This document shows, piece after piece, positions 7,377-16,300 of a DNA stretch of 35,964 nucleotides. Position 1 is the stretch's first letter; the number at the start of each line of letters is the position of its first letter. This DNA comes from CAZYPU01 sp964649665 (GTDB lineage: Bacteria > Omnitrophota > Gorgyraeia > JABMRN01 > RBG-13-46-9): the NCBI GenBank assembly GCA_964649665.1, contig CAZYPU010000008.1, positions 1 through 35,964 of the forward strand, read 5' to 3'. A program made the translations under genes and the position numbers. The notes beneath the pieces were generated by a model, which was not told the DNA's origin, did not search any database, and was given only the letters and a program-made list of their open reading frames with translations.

Positions 7377-9617
7377 CTACTCGAGTCTGCGGGGGATCGC
7401 GTTTCTCCAGGTATCGCTAAGTTCCCCGAGCGGCAAATCAAGAACCGCCTTTTCCCCGTCCCTGACGGTAAGCTTTGTTCCGCCGGTATTGCCCAGCACT
7501 TGAAACTCGACCGAGTGTTTCTTCGCTATTTTCTTAAGTCTGTCCAGATTATCCCCGCTGAGAGAAACAACTATTCTGGAAGGCGCTTCGCCGAAAAGAA
7601 TTCCGTCCATTCTCGCGCTGCTTCCTTTCGCGGCGTCGAGTGTTATGACAGCGCCCAGCATTTTTTTGGAATTTGTAATACATGACTCGGCCAGCGCCAC
7701 GGCGAGCCCGCCTTCTGAACAGTCGTGGGCCGACTTAATTATGCCGGACTCAATCGCTTCAAGGCACGCCTCCTGCAAGCCCTTCTCCTTCTTGATGTTT
7801 ATCGAGGGATTTCCTTTTTTCTGCTTGTGGATCAAGTACAGGTATTCACTGCCCGAAAGATCGGCTCTATTCTCGCCTAAGAGGACTATCACGTCTTTCT
7901 CATCCTTAAAATCCTGGGTAACGTATTTATCCGCGTCATTTATCACGCCCACCATGCCTACCATCGGGGTCGGGTCCACGGCGCCTTTGGGGTTTTCATT
8001 GTAAAAGCTCGCGTTGCCGCTTATAACGGGCGTGTTTAAAACGGAACACGCCTCGGAAAGGCCCTCAATGCAGCTTTTGAACTGCCAGTAATTTCCCGGC
8101 TTCATGGGATTGCCGAAATTCAGGCCGTCCGTAATGGCAAGGGGCCTTCCGCCCGAGCAGACTACGTTCCTGGCGGCCTCGGCCACGGCCATCATGGCCC
8201 CATTATGCGGATTCAGGTAGCAGAACCTGCCGCTGCAATCCACGCTTATGGCAAGCGCTTTTTTCGTGCCTTTAACTTTTATTATCGCGGCGTCGCTCCC
8301 GGCGTTTACTATCACCGTGTCTTTGTCGGCGGCGGTGAATTTCCCGTAAGCGGATTCCTTGCTCGCGATAGTAGGAGAATCCAGGAGTTTAAGGAGCACC
8401 TTGTTTAAATCTCCGGGCATTTTTACCGTCGAGGCATCCAGCTTCCGCGACTCTTTAAGGTATGCCGGCTCCTTCGCTTCCCTGTCATACAAAGGGGCGT
8501 GTTTTGTAAGGGCGTCGGCCGGGATTTCACACACCACGCGGCCATTTTCTTTAACCCTCATTATTTTGTCATCCGTAACTTTTCCTATTTTAAGGGCGTT
8601 TATGTTCCATTTTTTGAGCACCTCGAGAGCTTCTTTTTCTTTGCCGCTTTTCAAAATAGCGAGCATCCTCTCCTGTGACTCGGACAATAAAATCTCGTAC
8701 GGCGTCATATTTTTCTCTCTCTGGGGAATCAGCGAAACGTCTATCTCTATGCCGGTTCCGCTTCTCGATGCCGTTTCGCACGAAGAGCACGTAAGTCCGG
8801 CCGCCCCCATGTCCTGCATGCCGACAACGAGCCCCTTCTCTATCAGTTCGAGGCAGGCTTCCCTTAGGCGCTTTCCAAGCTCGGCATCGCCTATGGCGAC
8901 CGCGTTCTTGGAGGAGGAAGATTCCTCCGTTATCTCCTGCGAAGCAAAGCTCGCTCCGCCCACGCCGTCCCTTCCGGTATCCCCTCCTATATAGTAGACC
9001 GGGTTTCCCACGCCGTAAGCAGCGCCCCTTACGATATCTTTATGTTTCACTACGCCCACAACGAAAGCGTTAACCAGCGGATTACCTTCGTAGCTCTCAT
9101 CAAAATAGGTGTCGCCTCCGACCGCGTTAACTTCCGCCGTATTGGCATAATGAGCGAGGCCCCTTATTACCTCTTTAAATAAAAATTTAACTTTTTCATT
9201 ATCCAGGCTTCCAAAGCGAAGCGCCCCCAGGCCCGCGACAGGCCTTGCGCCCGTGGTGAATATGTCTCTCAAGCATCCCCCTATGCCGGTAGCCGAGGCC
9301 TCAAAGGGCTCCACGGCCGAGGGGTGGTTGTGGGATTCTATTTTAAACGCGACGGCCATACCGTCGCCTATGTCAACAATACCGGAATTTTCCTCCCCGG
9401 CGCCCACCAGGACCTGCTTTCCTTTTGTAGGAAATAGTTTAAAAAGTTTTCTTGAATTCTTGTAGCTGCAGTGTTCGGACCACATCGCGGAAAACACGCC
9501 GAGCTCCGTAAAATTCGGTCCGCGGCCCAAGAGTTCCTTTATTTTGCCGAATTCCTCTTCCGTAAGCCCCATCTCCATGGCAAGCCCCACATCAACCTTA
9601 ACCTCTGTCTTCATCAT
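7377..9617 (-). CDS. purL: Phosphoribosylformylglycinamidine synthase subunit II (PurL)
   Basis: ATP-dependent conversion of FGAR to FGAM in purine synthesis, using ammonia supplied by the PurQ/PurS partners (not in the window). The small (about 740 residue) form is seen: catalytic-region motif MWSEHCSYKNSR near the N-terminus, two AIRS-like halves, GVGGASFASQE and the glycine-rich NFGNP/SGNASFYNE motifs. I start at 9617 because GGGAG lies 6 nt upstream of a double ATG; the longer open frame to 9686 runs into carB. It follows carB by 16 bp: both products use glutamine-derived nitrogen, matching the glnA/gdhA genes upstream. Confidence 0.96.
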   Translation of the reverse strand: MMKTEVKVDVGLAMEMGLTEEEFGKIKELLGRGPNFTELGVFSAMWSEHCSYKNSRKLFKLFPTKGKQVLVGAGEENSGIVDIGDGMAVAFKIESHNHPSAVEPFEASATGIGGCLRDIFTTGARPVAGLGALRFGSLDNEKVKFLFKEVIRGLAHYANTAEVNAVGGDTYFDESYEGNPLVNAFVVGVVKHKDIVRGAAYGVGNPVYYIGGDTGRDGVGGASFASQEITEESSSSKNAVAIGDAELGKRLREACLELIEKGLVVGMQDMGAAGLTCSSCETASRSGTGIEIDVSLIPQREKNMTPYEILLSESQERMLAILKSGKEKEALEVLKKWNINALKIGKVTDDKIMRVKENGRVVCEIPADALTKHAPLYDREAKEPAYLKESRKLDASTVKMPGDLNKVLLKLLDSPTIASKESAYGKFTAADKDTVIVNAGSDAAIIKVKGTKKALAISVDCSGRFCYLNPHNGAMMAVAEAARNVVCSGGRPLAITDGLNFGNPMKPGNYWQFKSCIEGLSEACSVLNTPVISGNASFYNENPKGAVDPTPMVGMVGVINDADKYVTQDFKDEKDVIVLLGENRADLSGSEYLYLIHKQKKGNPSINIKKEKGLQEACLEAIESGIIKSAHDCSEGGLAVALAESCITNSKKMLGAVITLDAAKGSSARMDGILFGEAPSRIVVSLSGDNLDRLKKIAKKHSVEFQVLGNTGGTKLTVRDGEKAVLDLPLGELSDTWRNAIPRRLE

Positions 9618-9633
9618 GATGTTCTCCCTTTTT

Positions 9634-12600
9634 TTATTTGCCGGTAAAAGACATTTTATAATAGTCCTGCAGCGATTTCGGCACAATTTTGGATTTCAAC
9701 GCACATTCGATACCCTCTATGCTTGCTTCAGCGGCCGTAAGCGAAGTAATGTAGGGGATCTTGTGCTGTATAGCTTTTATGCGTATGTAACTGTCGTCAT
9801 ACTTTGAGCTGCGGCCCACGGGCGTGTTGATAATAAGATTTATCTCCCCGTTTTTGATCGCGTCGGCAATATTGGGCCTGCCCTCATGCACTTTATTTAT
9901 TCCGGTGCTTTCTATTCCTTTTTTTTCCAGGAAACGGCCGGTACCCTCGGTGGTAATAATATTGAACTTGAGTTTTTTGAGGCGTTCGGCGATCGGCACG
10001 AGGCATTTCTTGTCTTTATCGGCTACCGTCAGCAGGACGCTTCCCTTTAAAGGTAATTTCGTGCCGGCGGCTTCCTGCGCTTTATAGTACGCCATGCCGA
10101 AGGTATCGGCGATACCCATGACCTCTCCGGTTGCCCTCATTTCGGGGCCGAGCACCGGGTCAACCTCCGGAAACATGTTAAACGGGAAAACAGCCTCCTT
10201 GACGCCGACGTAAGGTATTTTTTTTGCCTTCAGCTCGGGAAATTCGATAATTTTTTTGCCGAGCATAAGCTGCGTGGCTATCCCGGCTACCGGAATATCC
10301 ATAATTTTGGAAACAAGCGGAACCGTACGCGAGGCGCGGGGATTGGCTTCGAGAATATAAACCTTATCGTCGCATATCGCGTATTGTATGTTCATCAGGC
10401 CGACGACTTTCAGTTCTTTAGCGATTTCGGCCGTATATTTTTCTATCGTCTTTATATGCTTTTCCTTAATGGTTCTTTTCGGAATGGCGCAGGCGCTGTC
10501 GCCCGAATGGACGCCGGCGAATTCGATATGTTCCATTACGGCGGCAACAAAGGCGTCTTCACCGTCGGAAAGGGCGTCGACTTCCACCTCAAGGGCCTCT
10601 TCGAGAAACCTGTCTATAAGCATCGGGTGCGCGGGGCTTACTTCTATCGCCTTCTCGGCGTAGTCTCTCAATCTTCCCTCATCATACACGATTTCCATGC
10701 CGCGTCCGCCCAGAACGTAAGAAGGCCTTACCATGAGCGGGTATCCTATTTTGTCCGCGATTTTGAGCGCCTCCTTTAACGAACGCCCTGCTCCGCTTTC
10801 CGGCTGCGGGATGCCGAGTTTTATCATCTTCTCGCGAAAACGCTCCCTGTCTTCGGCAAGATGAATGCTCTCCGGGCTTGTCCCGAGAATTTTTACGCCG
10901 TTATCTTTTAATTCCTGCGCTATGTTAAGAGGGGTCTGGCCCCCGAACTGAACAATAACGCCAATTGGTTTTTCTTTTTCGTAAATCGAGAGAACATCTT
11001 CTACTGTTAATGGCTCGAAATAAAGCTTATTCGAGGTATCGTAATCCGTTGAAACTGTTTCGGGGTTACAGTTAATCATGATCGACTCATACCCCTCATC
11101 GCGCAAAGTAAACGCGGCGTGTACACAGGTATAATCAAATTCGATCCCCTGGCCGATCCTGTTGGGGCCGCCGCCTAAAATCATGATTTTCTTATTGGAC
11201 GATACGGGAACGGAATCCTCCGCGTTGTAAGTAGAATAGTAATAAGCCGCGTTTTCCACGCCGCTTACGGGAACTGCTTCAAATTTTTCGGTTTTTCCGA
11301 GAACAATCCGCCTTTCCCTTACAATCTTTTCTTTCGCATTAAAGAGCCCGGCAAGGTACTTATCGGAAAAACCCCACTCCTTGGCTTTTATAAGTTTTTT
11401 ATCGGGAAGTTTCTTCCACTCGTATTTAAGCATCTCCTCTTCAAACTCAACAAGCTCCTTCATCTCTTTTATAAACCGCCGCCCTATATAGGTAAGTTGG
11501 TAAAGTTCTTCAACAGTTATGCCTTTTCGCAGCGCCTCATACATGAGGAATATGCGCTCGCTCGAAGGTTGAGCGAGTTTTGCTTTAAGTTTTTCAAGAT
11601 CCAGTTCTTTGAAGTTTTTTGCTCCTCCCGGGCCGTATCTTTTTATTTCGAGGGAGCGTATCGCTTTCTGAAACGCTTCCTTGAACGTCTTCCCTATCGC
11701 CATTACCTCGCCTACAGCCTTCATCTGGGTGCCGAGGATATCTTGCGCGCGCGGAAATTTCTCAAAAGCCCAGCGTGCGAATTTAATAACAACGTATTCA
11801 CCCCAGGGAGCGTACTTCTCAAGCGTCCCCTTTCTCCAGTAGGGAATCTCATCCATTGTCAGGCCCGCCGCAAGCTTCGTGGATATGCGCGCGATCGGAA
11901 AACCGGTCGCCTTGGACGCAAGCGCCGAAGACCTGGAGGTTCTGGGGTTGATTTCTATAACTACCAGTCTATCGTCCTTCAGGTTATGCGCAAACTGGAT
12001 GTTTGTGCCGCCCACAACGCCGATGGCATCAACAATCTTATAGGATAGTTCCTGCATACGTTTTTGTAGTTTCTCCGGAACGGTAAGCATTGGCGCTGTG
12101 CAGGCGCTGTCTCCCGTATGAACGCCCATGGCATCGATGTTCTCTATAAAACAGACAGTGATTTTTTGATTCTTTTCATCCCTTACGACTTCAAGCTCCA
12201 GCTCTTCCCATCCAATAACGGATTCCTCGACCAAAACCTGATGCACGATACTTGCGGCGAGGCCCCGGCTTACAATAGTCCTGAGTTCCTCTACGTTATA
12301 GGCAATCCCGCCGCCGGTGCCGCCCATGGTGTAAGCGGGCCTTAAAACAACCGGATAACCAAGCTCCTCGGCTATTTTTTCGGCTTCCTCAACCGAATGT
12401 GACGGTTCGGATTTTGGCATCGCTATTTTGAGCTTATTCATCGTCTCCTTGAAAGCAATTCTGTCTTCACCGCGTTCTATGGCGTCAATCTTGACACCGA
12501 TAACCTCAACATTGTATTTCTTCAGGACACCCTTTTTGTGAAGCTGCGAAGAGAGGTTAAGGCCCGTCTGCCCTCCGAGGTTGGAAAGAAGTCCGTCAGG

Positions 12601-12846
12601 GCGTTCTTTTTCTATGATTTTCTCCAGGCTCTCTACGGTAAGCGGCTCTATATATGTCTTATGGGCCATGCCGGGGTCCGTCATTATTGTGGCAGGATTT
12701 GAATTAACCAGCACCACTTCATATCCCTCCTCCTTCAGCGCCTTACATGCCTGCGTGCCGGAATAATCGAACTCGCATGCCTGGCCTATGATTATAGGGC
12801 CCGAGCCTATTATCAGTATCTTATGAATGTCTTTTCTTTTTGGCAT
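9634..12846 (-). CDS. carB: Carbamoyl-phosphate synthase large subunit
   Basis: 1070 residues, full length. Two homologous ATP-grasp halves are visible (each with a GxGP(I/N)xIGQxxEFDY start and an EINPR/EANPR metal motif), then the oligomerisation and MGS-like allosteric regions with TEGT and N-x-P-x-G. It makes carbamoyl phosphate for pyrimidines and arginine. The small glutaminase subunit carA is not in the window. Its ATG overlaps the stop of the GAF-ANTAR gene by one base (TAATG), indicating coupling. Confidence 0.97.
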   Translation of the reverse strand: MPKRKDIHKILIIGSGPIIIGQACEFDYSGTQACKALKEEGYEVVLVNSNPATIMTDPGMAHKTYIEPLTVESLEKIIEKERPDGLLSNLGGQTGLNLSSQLHKKGVLKKYNVEVIGVKIDAIERGEDRIAFKETMNKLKIAMPKSEPSHSVEEAEKIAEELGYPVVLRPAYTMGGTGGGIAYNVEELRTIVSRGLAASIVHQVLVEESVIGWEELELEVVRDEKNQKITVCFIENIDAMGVHTGDSACTAPMLTVPEKLQKRMQELSYKIVDAIGVVGGTNIQFAHNLKDDRLVVIEINPRTSRSSALASKATGFPIARISTKLAAGLTMDEIPYWRKGTLEKYAPWGEYVVIKFARWAFEKFPRAQDILGTQMKAVGEVMAIGKTFKEAFQKAIRSLEIKRYGPGGAKNFKELDLEKLKAKLAQPSSERIFLMYEALRKGITVEELYQLTYIGRRFIKEMKELVEFEEEMLKYEWKKLPDKKLIKAKEWGFSDKYLAGLFNAKEKIVRERRIVLGKTEKFEAVPVSGVENAAYYYSTYNAEDSVPVSSNKKIMILGGGPNRIGQGIEFDYTCVHAAFTLRDEGYESIMINCNPETVSTDYDTSNKLYFEPLTVEDVLSIYEKEKPIGVIVQFGGQTPLNIAQELKDNGVKILGTSPESIHLAEDRERFREKMIKLGIPQPESGAGRSLKEALKIADKIGYPLMVRPSYVLGGRGMEIVYDEGRLRDYAEKAIEVSPAHPMLIDRFLEEALEVEVDALSDGEDAFVAAVMEHIEFAGVHSGDSACAIPKRTIKEKHIKTIEKYTAEIAKELKVVGLMNIQYAICDDKVYILEANPRASRTVPLVSKIMDIPVAGIATQLMLGKKIIEFPELKAKKIPYVGVKEAVFPFNMFPEVDPVLGPEMRATGEVMGIADTFGMAYYKAQEAAGTKLPLKGSVLLTVADKDKKCLVPIAERLKKLKFNIITTEGTGRFLEKKGIESTGINKVHEGRPNIADAIKNGEINLIINTPVGRSSKYDDSYIRIKAIQHKIPYITSLTAAEASIEGIECALKSKIVPKSLQDYYKMSFTGK

Positions 12847-13574
12847 TATCTTTCCGTAATGTTTTTTTTTATCTCATGGGAAAGTATGATGGCTTCGGCT
12901 ATTTCTTTCATGTGCACGCGTTTGTCCATGCTGGATCTTCTTATCAGACTGTAAGCCTCTTCTTCCGTCAAATGCTGGTCCTTCATTAACAGGCCCTTTG
13001 CTTTCTCGATTTTTTTCCTCGCCTCCAGCTCTTCCTGGACAACTTTTGTCTTCACAAGAAGTTCCGTATTCTCGATTGCCACGGCGGCCTGGTTGGCTAT
13101 GGCGCTTAAAAGGGTTGTATCGCTTTTTGTAAATTTATACTCCGTCGTGGTGTAACAATTGATAACGCCTATCACCCTTTTTTTTATCATCATGGGCACG
13201 CTCAGCATGGAAACCAGGTTTTCTTTTTTCGCCAGCTTTTTCTCTTTATAAACGGGGTCGCTTAGAACATTTTGAATAAAAACAGGGTTTTTCTCTTTCG
13301 CCACCAATCCTACAACGCCTTCCCCTATTTTCAGGCTTCTTTCTTTCAAATATTCTTTGCTCATAGCCTGCGTTGCCCTTATCGTAAGTTCACCCGTTTT
13401 TTCGTCAAGAACCCATAGCGAACATATTTTCGCCTTCATCGTGTTCGCCGTTAATGTAACGATGAGTTTAAGCAAATCCCCGAGATAGAGATCGGAAGTT
13501 ATCGCCCTGCTTATCCTGCTTAATGTATCGATGTATGTTTTATAGGAGGGTTGTTTTCTGGACATGTCTGTCAT
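12846..13574 (-). CDS. GAF-ANTAR transcription antitermination regulator
   Basis: 242 residues. A GAF sensor domain (about 20-170) is followed by a coiled linker and an ANTAR domain (about 180-235), recognisable from ...ARKKIEKAKGLLMKDQHLTEEEAYSLIRRSSMDKR, with the conserved A-K-G-x-L-M pattern. ANTAR domains bind RNA with paired hexaloop hairpins and prevent terminator formation; known members control nitrogen and ethanolamine genes. It sits between gdhA (6 bp upstream) and carB (1-base overlap). The operon leader contains a terminator with a possible ANTAR hairpin (18876-18902), so it may regulate its own operon. The ligand of the GAF domain is unknown. Confidence 0.92.
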   Translation of the reverse strand: MTDMSRKQPSYKTYIDTLSRISRAITSDLYLGDLLKLIVTLTANTMKAKICSLWVLDEKTGELTIRATQAMSKEYLKERSLKIGEGVVGLVAKEKNPVFIQNVLSDPVYKEKKLAKKENLVSMLSVPMMIKKRVIGVINCYTTTEYKFTKSDTTLLSAIANQAAVAIENTELLVKTKVVQEELEARKKIEKAKGLLMKDQHLTEEEAYSLIRRSSMDKRVHMKEIAEAIILSHEIKKNITER

Positions 13575-13580
13575 ACTGCG

Positions 13581-14927
13581 CTACACTAGACCCTGATCCA
13601 GCATCGCATCAGCAACCTTTACGAATCCTCCGATATTCGCCCCTTTTGCGTAGTTGATAAACTTGCCTTCTTTACCGTATTTAACACAGATATTGTGTAT
13701 CTCTATCATAATCCCGCGCAGTTTACTATCTACTTCCTCCCGGGTCCAGGACAGCCTCTGGCTGTTCTGGGACATTTCAAGGCCCGATACGGCAACGCCT
13801 CCCGCGTTCGCGGCCTTGCCGGGACCGTAGAGGATTTTGGCCTTTTGGAATACTTCGATGGCCTCCGGCGTGGTGGGCATGTTAGCGCCTTCCGAAACGC
13901 AAATGCAGCCGTTCTTTACGAGGGCTTTTGCGTCTTTTTCATGTATTTCGTTCTGGGTGGCGGAAGGAAACGCTATATTGCATTTAACCTCCCACGGCCA
14001 CCTGCCTTTAGCTGAATCGAAATATTCACAGCCGTATTCTTTCGCGTATTCCTTTATGCGGCCTCGCTTTACATTCTTAAGTTCCTTTACAAATTCGAGT
14101 TTTTCGTTGTCCAGGCCATGCTTGTCGTATACATATCCATCGGAATCGGAAAGCGTAACAGCCTTGGCTCCCAATTCCAGGAGTTTCTCTACGGCATGCT
14201 GCGCTACATTGCCAGAACCGGAAACAGCGCAAACTTTACCCTCCATGGATTCATTCCTTGTTTTTAACATTTCCTGGGCAAAATAGACCGCGCCGTACCC
14301 GGTTGCCTCCGGCCTTATGAGACTGCCGCCCCAGGTAATTCCTTTGCCGGTAAGCACACCGGTAAATTCATTGCGAATTCTTTTGTACTGTCCGAAAAGA
14401 AATCCTATTTCACGGCCGCCTACGCCTATGTCGCCGGCCGGCACGTCCGTGTCGGGACCTATGTACCTCGATAGTTCCGTCATGAAGCTTTGGCAGAATT
14501 TCATTACTTCGTCGTCGGATTTCTTTTTGGGGTCGAAATCCGAACCGCCCTTTCCCCCGCCCATCGGAAGCGCAGTCAGGCTGTTTTTAAACACCTGTTC
14601 GAAAGCGAGAAATTTTAAAATTCCCAGATTAACCGTAGGATGAAAACGCAAACCCCCTTTGTAGGGGCCTATGGCGCTGTTCATTTCTATGCGGTATCCG
14701 CGGTTTATGTGAATTCCCCCTTTATCGTCCATCCACGGAACCCTGAACATTATCACCCTTTCGGGTTCCGTGATCCTTTCCAGGATTTTGGCTTTCAGGT
14801 ATTTCGGATTTTTTTCCAGAAACGGCATTATTGACTCCGCCACCTCGCTGACCGCCTGGTGGAATTCCCTCTCGCCGGGATTTCTTTTGGCAACCCTCTC
14901 CATGAAATCTTTGAGTTTTTTCGGCAT
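13581..14927 (-). CDS. gdhA: Glutamate dehydrogenase, hexameric NADP-type
   Basis: 448 residues, the size of the small hexameric GDH family. Substrate motif PMGGGKGGSDFDP with the catalytic Lys, then GGREIGFLFGQYKR, and the Rossmann motif GSGNVAQ with SDSDGYV following. Reductive amination of 2-oxoglutarate to glutamate. ATG at 14927 has AGGAGG 5 nt upstream; an alternative ATG 4 nt earlier is out of frame. It lies 20 bp after glnA, so both ammonia-assimilation routes are cotranscribed. Confidence 0.96.
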   Translation of the reverse strand: MPKKLKDFMERVAKRNPGEREFHQAVSEVAESIMPFLEKNPKYLKAKILERITEPERVIMFRVPWMDDKGGIHINRGYRIEMNSAIGPYKGGLRFHPTVNLGILKFLAFEQVFKNSLTALPMGGGKGGSDFDPKKKSDDEVMKFCQSFMTELSRYIGPDTDVPAGDIGVGGREIGFLFGQYKRIRNEFTGVLTGKGITWGGSLIRPEATGYGAVYFAQEMLKTRNESMEGKVCAVSGSGNVAQHAVEKLLELGAKAVTLSDSDGYVYDKHGLDNEKLEFVKELKNVKRGRIKEYAKEYGCEYFDSAKGRWPWEVKCNIAFPSATQNEIHEKDAKALVKNGCICVSEGANMPTTPEAIEVFQKAKILYGPGKAANAGGVAVSGLEMSQNSQRLSWTREEVDSKLRGIMIEIHNICVKYGKEGKFINYAKGANIGGFVKVADAMLDQGLV

Positions 14928-14947
14928 CCATGCCTCCTGTGATTTAT

Positions 14948-16267
14948 TTACAGTATTGCCAGATATTTAGCCAACTCATACTCGGTAACCTGTTTTCTGT
15001 ATTCGTTCCATTCATCCTTTTTATTGCGGATAAAATACTCAAACACCTTATCGCCAAGCGCCTTTCTGACAAGAGCGCTCTTTTCCGTTATTTTTATCGC
15101 CTCGAACATATCATCGGGCAATGATTCTATGTTTTTTTTCCTGCGCTCCTGCTCCGTCATTTCGTATATGTTCCCGGTAATCTGCGGCGGTAAAGCATAC
15201 TTCTTTTTTACGCCTTCAAGCCCCGCGGCAAGCATTACCGAAAATGCCAAATATGGATTGCATGCCGGATCGGGATTACGCAGTTCAACCCTTGTGGCTT
15301 TTTCCTTGCCCGGCTTGTACATCGGCACCCTTACGAGCGCCGAGCGATTCCTCTGTGCCCAAGAGACATAAACCGGAGCCTCGTAACCCGGCACCAGTCT
15401 TTTGTAGGAATTTACCCACTGGCAGCATACGGAACAGTATTCCCTGGCGTACTTCAGGAGCCCGGCAATAAAATATTTTGCCGTCTTTGAAAGGTGCGCT
15501 TTATCTTTCCGGTCGAAAAAGGCGTTTGATTTCCCCTTAAATAAGGACATGTGCGTATGCATGCCGCTCCCGTTTATGCCGTAGACAGGCTTCGGCATGA
15601 ATGTGGCATAAAGATTGTTATTCATGGCCACTTCTTTTACGGTCATGCGGTATGTCATTACGTTATCAGCCATGGTCAAAGCATCCTTGTAGCGAAGGTC
15701 TATCTCGTGCTGGGAGCTGGCAACTTCATGGTGCCAGTATTCCACTTCTATGCCCATTTTTTCGAGCATGAGAACGGTTTTGCGCCTTAAATCCTGCCCT
15801 ATGTCCATCGGCGTCAGGTCAAAATACCCTCCCCTGTCCAGTATTTCGGTGCCGCCCTGGTTGCGGAAATAAAAATACTCGAGTTCCGGACCTACATTAA
15901 AGGTAAATCCCATTTTTTTCGCTTCCGCGAGATTTCGTTTCAGGACGTATCTCGGGTCCCCGCTAAAAGGGCGTCCGTCGGTCTCAAGGACATCGCAAAA
16001 GATCCTGGCAACCGGCTTGTCATCCTTGATCCAGGGTATGATCTGGAAGGTGTCGGGATCGGGCTTCACAATCATGTCGGACTCTTCGATGCGCGAAAAG
16101 CCCTCTATTGATGAGCCATCGAAGCCCATTCCTTCTTTTAAAGCGCCCGGTAATTCCTCCGAAGGCATGTCAAAACTCTTCAAAAAGCCCAGGACATCGG
16201 TAAACCAGAGCCGCACAAACCCTATCTTCTTTCCTTTGACGATTTTTAAAATATCCTGTTTTGTCAT
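14948..16267 (-). CDS. glnA: Glutamine synthetase type I
   Basis: Makes glutamine from glutamate, ammonia and ATP. Motifs: FDGSSIEGF, NVGPELEYF, the ATP-region INGSGMHTHMS, and RNRSALVRVP with the R-x-E-L-R-N-P-D block. At about 439 residues it is the shorter GSI-alpha type, and I do not see the adenylylation tyrosine motif of the longer GSI-beta. I start at the ATG at 16267, with AAAGGAG 9 nt upstream. The longer frame (ATG 16291) has no SD and would sit on the internal -10 box. Confidence 0.95.
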   Translation of the reverse strand: MTKQDILKIVKGKKIGFVRLWFTDVLGFLKSFDMPSEELPGALKEGMGFDGSSIEGFSRIEESDMIVKPDPDTFQIIPWIKDDKPVARIFCDVLETDGRPFSGDPRYVLKRNLAEAKKMGFTFNVGPELEYFYFRNQGGTEILDRGGYFDLTPMDIGQDLRRKTVLMLEKMGIEVEYWHHEVASSQHEIDLRYKDALTMADNVMTYRMTVKEVAMNNNLYATFMPKPVYGINGSGMHTHMSLFKGKSNAFFDRKDKAHLSKTAKYFIAGLLKYAREYCSVCCQWVNSYKRLVPGYEAPVYVSWAQRNRSALVRVPMYKPGKEKATRVELRNPDPACNPYLAFSVMLAAGLEGVKKKYALPPQITGNIYEMTEQERRKKNIESLPDDMFEAIKITEKSALVRKALGDKVFEYFIRNKKDEWNEYRKQVTEYELAKYLAIL

Positions 16268-16291
16268 AGTTTTTTTCTCCTTTGCCGCCAT

Positions 16292-16300
16292 ATTATAGCA
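16292..16300 (-). promoter_or_regulatory. Internal extended -10 promoter before glnA
   Basis: TGCTATAAT on the minus strand (16300-16292), a perfect -10 with TGn extension; the -35 (TTTCCG, 17 bp away) is weak. The start near 16285 lies just upstream of the glnA SD. It overlaps the end of nfnB and would let glnA-gdhA-ANTAR-carB-purL be expressed without the leader attenuator. Confidence 0.6.
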